DNA of 37,210 bases, taken from assembly GCA_964437215.1 (NCBI GenBank), contig CAYTFZ010000015.1:1-37210 (forward strand), read 5' to 3'. This DNA is from JAAYAN01 sp964437215 (GTDB lineage Bacteria; Bacteroidota; Ignavibacteria; Ignavibacteriales; Melioribacteraceae). Shown in pieces: positions 1 to 7,896 of the stretch; positions within the stretch are counted from its first letter, which is position 1, and every line of letters starts with the position of its first letter. The translations under genes and the position numbers were made by a program. The notes beneath the pieces were generated by a model. That model ran no database searches. It saw nothing but the letters and a program-made list of their open reading frames with translations, and was not told the origin of the DNA.

Positions 1-1544
1 TTTATATTTACTTTTTGTTCTTCGGAATCGCTTTTGGGCAACAAAGCTTTTTTATGTACCGGATTACCGTCAACATATATGGCTTTATTCGGAATTGTTG
101 GACAAGCGTACTCGCAGGCTCCGCAACCGATACAAATATTTCCGGTAACCTTAGGAATACGAAGCTTTCCTTCGGGCACCATTTTTACGGCTTTTGTAGG
201 ACAGTGCTCAGAACAAGCCCCACAGTCTGTGCCTTCTGTTACAACAACACAATTATCGTGAATAAACTTTGCAATGCCTATCTGAGTAACTTTTTTCTTC
301 TCTAGTGTAATTGGCATTATTGCTCCGTTCGGACATACCTCGCTGCAAACATTACATTCAAAATTACAGAATCCTTTCTTGTTGTTCATCCTTGGCTGAA
401 GCATACCGCTTAAGCCGTATTCTAAAAACGAAGGCTGTAGCACCTGTGTGGGACAAGCACTAACACACAAATGACATGCAGTGCATCTATCATTAAAATG
501 TTCAATATTTCCTGCACCGGGAGGCGCAATCGGGAAATGCTTTTCAGGTTTTATCTTATTTTCGACATAAACTTTTATTTTTTCGTCTGCTTTCGAAATT
601 GTTGTAAAAGCAGTTAAAAATAAAGCGGAATTTATAAAAAATTCGCGTTTCGAATTGTCTGTCTCTTTTTCCTTTTTACGCAGATATGAAAATTTATAAG
701 TGTATTTGAGACCGTCTGTCGGGCATACCTGAAAACAATTAAAGCAGTTTACACATCTTGTAAAATCTACTTCTTTAGTTTCGGAATCTATGCAATTTGA
801 TTTGCAAATTTTTTCGCAAGCTCCGCAATTTCGGCAATTGTCTTCGTCAATTTTAATTTTAAACAATGCAAATTTTGACAATAATCCCAGAAAGCTTCCT
901 ACAGGACAAACAGTATTGCAGAATAATCTTCCGTACCTGAAAGACATATAAAAAATTATTCCCAATACTGTGATAGAAAATAATAAAATAGCAATTCCTG
1001 TTTTTCTTAATTCCAGCGGATAGACAGAATAGTTACCAAGAAGCTCAAATATATAGGAAACAATATTATTCGTAAAAACAACAACGGGATAAAAAACATT
1101 TGCCGCAATTCTTCCGAAATTTGAATAAGGATCCAACAGACTGAATGCTAAAATGCTTCCTGCAAAAAACAGGATTACTGAAATAACTAAAATTGAATAT
1201 CTTAATTTATTATATGGTTTTTCACTCTTATATCTTCTTTTCTTCTTTTTTGTACGGGTTGCAAACCAAGTAAAAACATCTTGTAAAATGCCCAGTGGGC
1301 AAATAGATGAACAATAAACCCTGCCTATCACTAATGTAAAAATAATCACTATGATAAATCCGGAAGATATTACTCCGCCGATTGTTAAAAATTGCAGAAA
1401 TGACGGAATGAATTGAAGAAACAACACTTTCCCGCTTATGTTTTCAGCAGAATATCCCGAAAAATCGACAAAAGACAATGTTACAAGAGTTATAACAATT
1501 AATGAAATTACAACGCGGATTTTTTTCAGATGTTCATATTTCAT
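1..1544 (-). CDS. NapH-NapG-like polyferredoxin fusion, 4Fe-4S membrane protein (partial)
   Basis: The frame stays open from an ATG at 1544 to the left edge, giving 514 residues without a stop; the C-terminus lies outside the window. The N-terminal half resembles NapH/NosR-type membrane electron carriers: hydrophobic segments near 12-28, 58-76, 115-136 and 183-200, with CxxxCP motifs at C78/C82 and C209/C213, then two classical 4Fe-4S motifs (C237-C247 and C264-C274). Around residues 299-318 a KR-E-F-F stretch followed by a hydrophobic run looks like an embedded Tat-type or anchor helix. After it come at least four more cysteine clusters (354-364, 393-404, 432-448, 471-481), as in NapG/MauM ferredoxins. 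The likely role is passing electrons between the quinone pool and a redox partner. The upstream DUF362 gene ends 3 bases before this start, so the two are probably co-transcribed. Family assignment is solid; the partner and direction of electron flow are unknown. Confidence 0.85.
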   Translation of the reverse strand, partial: MKYEHLKKIRVVISLIVITLVTLSFVDFSGYSAENISGKVLFLQFIPSFLQFLTIGGVISSGFIIVIIFTLVIGRVYCSSICPLGILQDVFTWFATRTKKKKRRYKSEKPYNKLRYSILVISVILFFAGSILAFSLLDPYSNFGRIAANVFYPVVVFTNNIVSYIFELLGNYSVYPLELRKTGIAILLFSITVLGIIFYMSFRYGRLFCNTVCPVGSFLGLLSKFALFKIKIDEDNCRNCGACEKICKSNCIDSETKEVDFTRCVNCFNCFQVCPTDGLKYTYKFSYLRKKEKETDNSKREFFINSALFLTAFTTISKADEKIKVYVENKIKPEKHFPIAPPGAGNIEHFNDRCTACHLCVSACPTQVLQPSFLEYGLSGMLQPRMNNKKGFCNFECNVCSEVCPNGAIMPITLEKKKVTQIGIAKFIHDNCVVVTEGTDCGACSEHCPTKAVKMVPEGKLRIPKVTGNICIGCGACEYACPTIPNKAIYVDGNPVHKKALLPKSDSEEQKVNI

Positions 1545-1547
1545 ATT

Positions 1548-2474
1548 TTATAATATTATTCTGTCGATTGAAAGTTTTTGCAAATCCGTTTTTCCCAAAT
1601 TCATTTCCGATGCAATTTTGATATAAGGGACATCTTCGGGAGTAAAACCTAAAAGTTTTGCCGCCGCAGTGTCAGCTGCAACAATATCCGTCGAGATTAT
1701 CATCGATTTCATCAAAGTCAAATCCGATAGAGAAACTCCTCTTGGTCCGTTCTGATGCATAACTTTGTATGCATCTATAACATTTAATGTAGGCTTACAA
1801 TATGTTGAATAATCGGCAATACACTGATGTAAATCATTTCTGTGCCAGAATCCTCTATCCCAGACTGTACCCATTAAATTTTTCATACTCATAGTTAGTC
1901 TTGCCGAACCATGATCTTTAAGGATTGGAACATTTATAAAAACATCCGAATCCAGAACAAGTTCGTGCACTTTGTCTTTCTTTAATCTTTTACCTTTTTT
2001 TACTTCAACTTCCTGATAATTACTTTCATTATTACCCTGAACTATTTTTCCACCGGCATCTTTAACAGCTTTTTCAATTCCGCTGTTTTCGTAACTTTTT
2101 TTCCAGGCATCGCAGGTATGGTCGAACACAAACACATCTTTTGCGCCTGCTTCTTTGCACATTTTAATAATTTTATAAACAAGTTTCGGATTTGTATTTG
2201 CGGCCTTTTCAGGAACCACATCCCAGCCTATGTTAGGTTTAATTAACACTTGCTGATTAGGTTTAACAAAATTCTTAATTCCGCCTAATGATTTTATGGC
2301 GCGTTCAAACATTTCATCCGGTTCACCGCCTTTAATTGCTACCATATCATACGATTTCTGTTCCGAAAGACTTTTACGGCTGCTTATTATATTTGCATAA
2401 CTGCCTGCTGAAAAAACTGCTCCGGCGGTAATTCCTGCAGCAATACTTTTCTTTACAAAATCCCTTCTTTTCAT
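1548..2474 (-). CDS. Tat-exported DUF362 domain protein
   Basis: A 308-residue protein whose N-terminus has a twin-arginine signal (M-K-R-R-D-F-V-K-K, then a hydrophobic Ala/Gly-rich stretch to about residue 27), so export in folded form is predicted. The rest matches the DUF362 family, which is often found beside or fused to 4Fe-4S ferredoxin domains and has no settled biochemical role. Visible family features are the K-P-N-I-G-W segment near residue 80 and the P-I-L-K-D-H-G motif near 183, followed by S-M-K-N-L-M-G. The start is supported by a GGAG Shine-Dalgarno seven bases upstream. The downstream gene encodes the NapH-NapG-like polyferredoxin, which points to an exported redox unit. No CxxC cluster is present in this protein itself, so any cofactor would have to bind through other residues or come from the partner. 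Confidence 0.85.
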   Translation of the reverse strand: MKRRDFVKKSIAAGITAGAVFSAGSYANIISSRKSLSEQKSYDMVAIKGGEPDEMFERAIKSLGGIKNFVKPNQQVLIKPNIGWDVVPEKAANTNPKLVYKIIKMCKEAGAKDVFVFDHTCDAWKKSYENSGIEKAVKDAGGKIVQGNNESNYQEVEVKKGKRLKKDKVHELVLDSDVFINVPILKDHGSARLTMSMKNLMGTVWDRGFWHRNDLHQCIADYSTYCKPTLNVIDAYKVMHQNGPRGVSLSDLTLMKSMIISTDIVAADTAAAKLLGFTPEDVPYIKIASEMNLGKTDLQKLSIDRIIL

Positions 2475-2530
2475 AGAAACTCCGTTTTAATAAAATGGAT
2501 TTTTTTACGTTTTTTAGGTTTTAAGAATAA

Positions 2531-2559
2531 ATAATAATCATATTAAATTCAATTGTAAA
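2531..2559 (-). promoter_or_regulatory. possible sigma70-like promoter for the DUF362 operon
   Basis: On the minus strand a TTTACA box (2559-2554) and a TATTAT box (2536-2531) are separated by 17 bases, about 57 bases upstream of the DUF362 start codon. Each box differs from consensus at one base. The surrounding DNA is very AT-rich, so a chance match is quite possible. Confidence 0.3.
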
Positions 2560-2752
2560 TCGAGTATCAAATAAAAATATGTATGAGTTTATCTTTTTAT
2601 TTATACACTTATATCTTGAAAACACCTATCTGATATTTCAAGATTTTATCCAACTTTCTTTTTGACTATTATTACAGTTTAAGACAGGTTACATCGTTCC
2701 GGTGTGAATTCAAAAAAAGAATGCTAAAAAGAGAGGAGTAAAAGTTATAGTA

Positions 2753-2779
2753 AAAAAGGCTGCATTAAGCAGCCTTTTT
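2753..2779 (-). terminator. rho-independent terminator of dnaK
   Basis: A perfect 11-base stem (2753-2763 with 2769-2779) closes a 5-base loop. The core is GGCTGC/GCAGCC and the stem ends in A/T runs. Read on the minus strand it lies 16 bases after the dnaK stop codon and runs into a T tract. The plus strand also has a T tract, so it could act in both directions, but no plus-strand gene approaches it. Confidence 0.85.
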
Positions 2780-2794
2780 TTTTGTTTTATGATA

Positions 2795-4887
2795 TTATTT
2801 GTCATCGTCCACAACTTCGTAAGAAGCATCCTGAACTTCCGGACCGTCGGATTTCTTTTCGGATGCCGGTTCTTCCTTCGGAGGTTCGTTGTTTGCAGAT
2901 CCTTCATTAGGTGCTTGCTGACCTTGAGCAGACTGTGCTTTATAAAGTTCCTGAGATATTTCGCTCCATACTTTTTCCATATTTTCTGTTGCAGTTTTAA
3001 TATTGGCTGTATCGTTTGTAGCAATTGCATCTTCAACTTTTTTGATTTCGCTTTCAAGTCTGTTCTTTAATTCTGCAGGTATTTTATCACCTAAGTCGGT
3101 AATTTGTTTTTTAGTTGAAAAAACTAAATTATCGGCTTTATTTCTTATTTCAACAGATTCTTTTTTCTTAATATCTTCAGCAGCATGTTCTTTTGCAGCT
3201 TGTTTCATTTTTTCAATTTCATCTTTTGCCAAACCGCTCGAAGAAGTAATTCTGATGCTCTGTTCTTTACCTGTAGCTTTATCTTTTGCAGCAACGTGTA
3301 AAATACCGTTGGCATCTATATCAAAAGTAACTTCAATCTGAGGAATTCCTCTTGGTGCCGGTGGAATACCATCGAGATGAAATCTTCCAAGCGAACGGTT
3401 ATCGGCAGCCATTGGTCTTTCACCTTGCAGAATATGAATTTCTACAGAAGGTTGATTATCCGATGCAGTTGAAAATGTCTCGCTTTTCTTAGTAGGAATA
3501 GTAGTGTTCGATTCGATTAATTTAGTCATTACACCGCCAAGAGTTTCAATTCCAAGTGAAAGTGGTGTAACATCAAGTAAAAGAACATCTTTTACATCAC
3601 CGGCAAGAACACCGCCCTGAATAGCAGCTCCGATAGCAACAACTTCATCAGGATTAACACCCTTATGGGGTTCCTTTCCGAAAATTTCTTTAACCTTTTC
3701 CTGTACTTTAGGAATTCTGATTGAACCTCCAACAAGAATAACTTCATCAATCTGCGAAGCAGTAACGCCTGCATCCTTTAAAGCGTTTACGCAAGGTTTA
3801 ACAGTTCTTTCAATCAGATCATCAACAAGCTGTTCGAATCTTGCGCGTGTAATGTTTATGTTAAGATGTTTTGGTCCATCCTGTGTTGCAGTAATAAAAG
3901 GAAGATTTACATCTGTCTGCATCGAAGAAGAAAGTTCGATTTTAGCTTTTTCGGCAGCTTCTTTCAGTCTTTGCAGCGCCATTGGGTCTTTGCGTAAATC
4001 AATTCCTTCCTGTTTCTGGAATTCATCTGCAAGGAAATTAATTAATCTCTGATCGAAATCGTCGCCTCCAAGATGAGTATCACCGTTTGTTGATTTAACT
4101 TCGAATACGCCGTCTCCAAGCTGCAAAATTGAAATATCGAATGTACCTCCGCCTAAGTCGTAAACGGCTACAAGTTCTTCTTTATGTTTTTTATCGAGCC
4201 CGTACGCCAAAGCGGCAGCTGTAGGTTCGTTAATTATTCTTTTAACAGTAAGACCTGCAATTTCTCCGGCATCTTTTGTTGCCTGTCTCTGCGCATCGTT
4301 AAAATAAGCGGGAACTGTAATAACTGCTTCAGTTACTGTTTGGCCCAAATAATCTTCGGCAGTCTTTTTCATTTTCTGAAGTACCATTGCGCTGATTTCC
4401 GGCGGGCTGTAAAGTCTGTCGTCAATTTTAACACGAGCTGTGCTGTTATCACCCTGAACAACTTTATAAGGTACTTCAGCCAGCTCCTGTTGAACTTCGT
4501 GTATTGTCCTTCCCATAAATCTTTTTATCGAAAAAACAGTGTTGTTTGGATTTGTAACTGCCTGGCGTTTCGCAGGCTGTCCAACTAATCTTTCGCCGCT
4601 TTTCGTAAATCCTATAACAGAAGGGGTTGTTCTTCCTCCTTCNNNNNNNNNNNNNNNNNNNNNNNNNNNNNNNNNNNNNNNNNNNNNNNNNNNNNNNNNN
4701 NNNNNNNNNNNNNNNNNNNNNNNNNNNNNNNNNNNNNNNNNNATCTTTCGCCGCTTTTCGTAAATCCTATAACAGAAGGGGTTGTTCTTCCTCCTTCTGA
4801 ATTCGGTATTACAACCGGTTCATTTCCTTCCATAACCGAAACGCACGAATTTGTGGTCCCTAAGTCGATTCCTATAATTTTTCCCAT
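2795..4887 (-). CDS. dnaK: molecular chaperone DnaK (Hsp70), interrupted by an artefactual gap
   Basis: ATP-dependent Hsp70 chaperone of the cytoplasm. The N-terminus carries the phosphate-1 loop (G-I-D-L-G-T-T-N-S, residues 6-14). Further on are phosphate-2 (D-L-G-G-G-T-F-D), G-G-D-D-F-D, the adenosine motif V-G-G-S-I-R-I-P, and a D-V-T-P-L-S-L-G-I-E linker to the substrate domain. The C-terminal tail is low-complexity and ends in E-V-V-D-D-D-K. A run of 100 N at 4643-4742 splits the gene, and the 55 bases on each side of it are identical. Deleting the N run plus one copy gives one continuous frame of 645 residues, the normal DnaK length, so the gene itself is intact. The ATG at 4887 follows a good AAGGAG site. 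No grpE, dnaJ or hrcA lies beside it and no CIRCE element is visible upstream. A strong terminator follows. Confidence 0.97.
4588..4797. repeat. 55-bp exact direct duplication flanking the gap in dnaK
   Basis: Bases 4588-4642 are identical to 4743-4797, with only the 100-N run between them. Both copies encode the same dnaK codons. This is what a scaffolder leaves when two contigs overlapping by the assembly k-mer length are joined with a default gap instead of being merged. It is not a biological repeat. Confidence 0.95.
4643..4742. other. assembly gap of 100 N (spurious)
   Basis: Exactly 100 N, a default placeholder length. The true distance between the flanks is negative (a 55-base overlap), so no sequence is missing here. 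Confidence 0.95.
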
Positions 4888-5052
4888 ATTTACTCCTTAT
4901 TTTAAAAAATCTCTATAAAAATACCTATAATAATGCCAATTTCATAAAAACGACTTAAGTTATTATATTTAAGCAAGTTAACATTTTTTTAGGTTTAATA
5001 TTGTGTTTGTCATTATTACTTTTAGCCTGCCATTATGACTCCCCTCTTTCAT

Positions 5053-5073
5053 TTTGTCACTGACTGTGACAAA
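5053..5073. promoter_or_regulatory. palindromic operator-like site between dnaK and birA
   Basis: Perfect 8-base arms TTTGTCAC (5053-5060) and GTGACAAA (5066-5073) flank a 5-base spacer in the divergent dnaK/birA intergenic region. It sits 166 bases upstream of dnaK and 73 bases upstream of birA. It is neither CIRCE nor a canonical BirA box. It looks like a binding site for a dimeric regulator, but no regulator is identified in the window. Confidence 0.45.
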
Positions 5074-5101
5074 TATTAAAATTTGATTTTAAGGTTTATT
5101 A

Positions 5102-5133
5102 AATGTTATATTTTAATTTAATTATATAACATT
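5102..5133 (+). promoter_or_regulatory. inverted repeat immediately upstream of the birA ribosome-binding site
   Basis: Perfect 10-base arms AATGTTATAT (5102-5111) and ATATAACATT (5124-5133) are separated by a 12-base AT spacer. The right arm ends two bases before the ATGGAG ribosome-binding region of birA. It could be a weak 5'-UTR hairpin or an operator over the promoter. The low GC content reduces confidence. Confidence 0.35.
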
Positions 5134-5145
5134 AATGGAGTTTAC

Positions 5146-5913
5146 TTGTTTAATCTTGAACAATTTGATATTAAGCTTGACACAGATATAATCGGACGTA
5201 ATTTTGTTTATTGCGAAGAGATTGAATCTACAAACAGCTTTTTACTTAACAGTAAAGAGTATAATACTGAAGGGACAGTTCTTTTAGCCGAATATCAAAC
5301 CAAAGGGAAAGGAAGGAAAGACAGAATCTGGATAAGCAACAATGCACAGAATCTTACTTTTTCGGTATTGCTTAAGGAATCTTTTATTTATTCCAAACCA
5401 AATGTTCTAAATCTTGCTTCATCAATGGCAGTTGCATCATCAATTGAGAATTTATTCCAGCTTAAAACAAACCTGAAATGGCCTAACGATGTTCTGGTTA
5501 ACGAGAAAAAAATATCAGGGATTCTTCTTGAATCCGTTTCTACCGGAAAAAAAATGGAAAAAATTGTATTAGGAATAGGAATAAATGTAAATCAGCCCTC
5601 ATTTCAAGGTAAGTTTAATTATACCCCTACTTCAATTAAACAGGAATTCCGCAAAGAGGTTGAAAGAGAATATCTTTTAAGCGAAGTTCTGAATAATCTT
5701 GAAGAATTACTTTATACTGCAAAAGATAATCCCAATAAAATAATAAACGACTGGAAAAACAAAAGCAGATTTTTAGGTGAAAAAGTGAAAGTACAAGATG
5801 GCGACAACCTTAAATACGGTTTATTTGAAGATGTTGATGAAAACGGTTTTATGCTTTTACGCACTCCTTCAGGTTTAGAGACAATTTATTGCGGGGATGT
5901 AAGCCAGCTGTGA
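5146..5913 (+). CDS. birA: biotin--[acetyl-CoA-carboxylase] ligase, without DNA-binding domain
   Basis: Activates biotin with ATP and attaches it to the biotin carboxyl carrier protein. At 255 residues it is a catalytic-domain-only (class I) ligase and lacks the N-terminal helix-turn-helix found in regulatory BirA proteins. Visible motifs are the biotinyl-AMP loop at 54-60 (G-K-G-R-K-D-R, a variant of GRGRRGR), K-W-P-N-D at 111-115, K-I-S-G-I-L at 122-127 and G-I-G-I-N-V-N near 143-149. The start is a TTG at 5146 with GGAG seven bases upstream; an ATG at 5135 is out of frame. The next gene, coaX, overlaps the stop by four bases (GTGA), so translation is probably coupled. Autoregulation by DNA binding is not expected for this form. 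Confidence 0.93.
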   Translation: MFNLEQFDIKLDTDIIGRNFVYCEEIESTNSFLLNSKEYNTEGTVLLAEYQTKGKGRKDRIWISNNAQNLTFSVLLKESFIYSKPNVLNLASSMAVASSIENLFQLKTNLKWPNDVLVNEKKISGILLESVSTGKKMEKIVLGIGINVNQPSFQGKFNYTPTSIKQEFRKEVEREYLLSEVLNNLEELLYTAKDNPNKIINDWKNKSRFLGEKVKVQDGDNLKYGLFEDVDENGFMLLRTPSGLETIYCGDVSQL

Positions 5914-6644
5914 AATTTTTAGCTTTCGACATCGGTAATTCTTTCACAAAAATTTATATTTTTAACGACAGCGAGATTACAGAAAGGTTTGTCTTTGCAA
6001 ATTCTGAAATCAGTACTTTTTTGAAAACAGACTTTTATGCTGATAAAGCTGCTGTTTCATCTGTTGTTCCGGAAGTATCTGAAAAAATTATTGATGGAAT
6101 AAATAAAAATAAAATTGACTATCTGATAATTTCTAAAAACAGCAAATTGAATTATGAAATCGGTTATAATCAGCCGGGAAAACTTGGAACCGACAGAATT
6201 TGTGGCGCAGCAGGCATAATTTCTTTAAAAAAGAATAAATTTATCCTCGAATCGGATAAACTTTTATATGCTGATTTGGGAACCGCAACAACACTTAATT
6301 ACATTGAGAAGAACACTTTTTTAGGCGGAATAATTGCCCCCGGTATGAATACGATGGCAGAATCGTTAAATAACAAAACAGCCCAGCTGCCAAAAACCGA
6401 TTTTACTGAATATTCTGAAATAATAGGGAGAACTACAGATCAGGCTATTGCCAGCGGTATTATTAATTCTACTGCAGGACTTATCGAAAGAACTTACAAT
6501 TCTGTTTTCGCAGATAATAATATCCCGATAGTGCTTACAGGCGGGAACGCTAAGTACATTCAAAAACATTTATCTGTTCCTTCGTTTTTATTTCAGGACT
6601 TGGTAGCAATTGGAATAAAAGAAATTGCGAATTTAAACTTATGA
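5910..6644 (+). CDS. coaX: type III pantothenate kinase
   Basis: Phosphorylates pantothenate in the first committed step of coenzyme A synthesis. The 244-residue protein has the ASKHA-fold signatures of CoaX: the phosphate loop D-I-G-N-S at 7-11, G-T-D-R at 93-96, D-L-G-T-A-T-T at 122-128, G-G-I-I-A-P-G-M just after, and L-T-G-G-N-A near the end. A longer frame opens at a TTG at 5889, but the GTG at 5910 overlapping the birA stop is preferred because D-I-G-N then lies at the usual position and the extra residues would sit within birA. The end overlaps the next gene by ATGA. The neighbours birA and cysteine desulfurase make this a cofactor-biosynthesis operon. Confidence 0.93.
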   Translation: MKFLAFDIGNSFTKIYIFNDSEITERFVFANSEISTFLKTDFYADKAAVSSVVPEVSEKIIDGINKNKIDYLIISKNSKLNYEIGYNQPGKLGTDRICGAAGIISLKKNKFILESDKLLYADLGTATTLNYIEKNTFLGGIIAPGMNTMAESLNNKTAQLPKTDFTEYSEIIGRTTDQAIASGIINSTAGLIERTYNSVFADNNIPIVLTGGNAKYIQKHLSVPSFLFQDLVAIGIKEIANLNL

Positions 6645-7795
6645 GACGGGTTTATTTTGACAATGCTTCTACAACACCGCTTCATCCTAAAGTGCTCGAA
6701 AAAATGTTACCTTTTCTTAAAGATGACTTTGGGAATGCTTCTTCAATCCATTATTTCGGCAGAAAAGCGCGAGTTGCAATTGAAAAAGCCCGTGAAGAAA
6801 TTGCGGATATAATAAATGCAGATGCCAGCGAAATATATTTTTGCAGCAGCGGAACTGAAGCGAATAATCTGCCGGTAACGGGAATTGCCAAAGCTGCCAG
6901 AAATGAATACGGAAAAAACGAAATTATAACATCGGAAGGCGAACATCTCTGCGTTTCGGAAGCAGTGAAAAATATTCTTCCCGAAGGTTTTGTAAGTAAA
7001 AGTGTTCAATTAAATGCCGAAGGCGAAATTAATGTTTTTACTCTGGAAAATTTAATTTCCTCCAAAACATCACTTATTTCCCTGATTCACATTAATAACG
7101 AAACCGGTTCTGTTAATGATATAAAATCAGTTTCATCGCTAAAAAAAGAAAATCTTTATCTTCATACTGATGCTGTACAGTCTTTCGGTAAAATTAAAAT
7201 TGATGTAAAGAATTTAGGAGTTGATGCCCTCTCTGCTTCGGGACATAAAATAAGCGGTCCAAAAGGAATTGGATTTGCTTTCATCAAAACAGGTACACCA
7301 TTAACCCCTATGATTACCGGAGGTTCCCAGGAACGAAACAGACGCGCTGGTACTGAAAATGTTGCTGCAATTGCCGGTTTTGCCGAATCAGTAAAAATCT
7401 CGCACGAAGAAATGGAAGACAATTTTTCTAAAATATCTTTACTTAAAAACAGTTTTATAAAAGGCATAAAAGAAATTGACGGACAAGGCATTTCAATTAA
7501 CAGCGGTTTATCGGAGTTCCCCTATATTTTAAGCGTGACATTTAAAAATGAATTTTACAGAAATGATGCAGAATCGTTTTTGATGTATCTTGATATAAAC
7601 GGGATAGCTGCTTCAAATGGTGCAGCCTGCAGTTCGGGAACTTTAAAAACATCGCACGTAATTAAAGCATTAGGCTTGCCTGAAGCCGATGCAAAAGGGA
7701 CAATCAGATTTTCCTTCGGGACGCAGAACACTTTGGAAGAAGTGCAATTTGGCTTAAATATTTTAGACAAAATGGCTATTAAATTCAAAAGATAA
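6641..7795 (+). CDS. cysteine desulfurase (NifS/IscS-like, PLP-dependent)
   Basis: Removes sulfur from L-cysteine to give alanine and an enzyme persulfide for iron-sulfur clusters, thiolation or thiamine. The 384-residue protein is a fold-type I class V aminotransferase. It shows the cofactor-stacking His (G-E-H, H102), N-N-E-T-G near 152-156, H-T-D-A-V-Q at 175-180, the Schiff-base lysine in S-G-H-K (K203) and R-A-G-T-E-N at 235-240. The active cysteine is C330 in A-C-S-S-G, placed as in group I NifS/IscS enzymes rather than SufS. Translation is coupled to coaX by ATGA overlap. No IscU, IscA or regulator follows, so this may be a secondary desulfurase rather than the housekeeping IscS; the exact subgroup cannot be fixed by eye. 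Confidence 0.92.
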   Translation: MRRVYFDNASTTPLHPKVLEKMLPFLKDDFGNASSIHYFGRKARVAIEKAREEIADIINADASEIYFCSSGTEANNLPVTGIAKAARNEYGKNEIITSEGEHLCVSEAVKNILPEGFVSKSVQLNAEGEINVFTLENLISSKTSLISLIHINNETGSVNDIKSVSSLKKENLYLHTDAVQSFGKIKIDVKNLGVDALSASGHKISGPKGIGFAFIKTGTPLTPMITGGSQERNRRAGTENVAAIAGFAESVKISHEEMEDNFSKISLLKNSFIKGIKEIDGQGISINSGLSEFPYILSVTFKNEFYRNDAESFLMYLDINGIAASNGAACSSGTLKTSHVIKALGLPEADAKGTIRFSFGTQNTLEEVQFGLNILDKMAIKFKR

Positions 7796-7896
7796 CCTCT
7801 CTTTTATTCCTTTGTAATTAATCTGCAATTTCATACATTTCGTACCTGCTGAAATTATTCTGCAACAATTTCAATGACTATTTTAAGGAGAAATAA

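Larger units (their letters stand above)
2475..2794. other. gene-free stretch between DUF362 operon and dnaK
   Basis: No credible coding frame is present on either strand. The stretch holds the candidate promoter at 2531-2559, an inverted repeat with perfect 9-base arms at 2613-2621 and 2636-2644 (14-base loop, followed by four T on the plus strand), and the dnaK terminator at 2753-2779. Confidence 0.6.

Noticed and set aside
15..305. Plus-strand open frame at the left edge
   Set aside because: It is antisense to the cysteine-rich polyferredoxin, whose motifs establish the minus-strand frame.
2710..4588. Several open frames overlapping dnaK on both strands
   Set aside because: They lie in other frames of a highly conserved gene and have no recognisable domains or ribosome-binding sites.
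4612..4887. A separate short protein at the start of dnaK and an independent ORF from 4516 downward
   Set aside because: Both are pieces of one dnaK; collapsing the false gap joins them in a single frame with normal length.
4888..5145. CIRCE element or BirA-type operator upstream of dnaK/birA
   Set aside because: Neither TTAGCACTC-N9-GAGTGCTAA nor a TTGTAAACC-type dyad is present; only the two unassigned inverted repeats were found.
5889..5909. TTG start for coaX
   Set aside because: The GTG at 5910 puts the D-I-G-N loop at its usual position and gives the common four-base overlap.
7850..7873. Seven-base inverted repeat upstream of the deoxyhypusine-synthase-like gene
   Set aside because: Short AT-rich arms with a 10-base loop are expected by chance in this composition.
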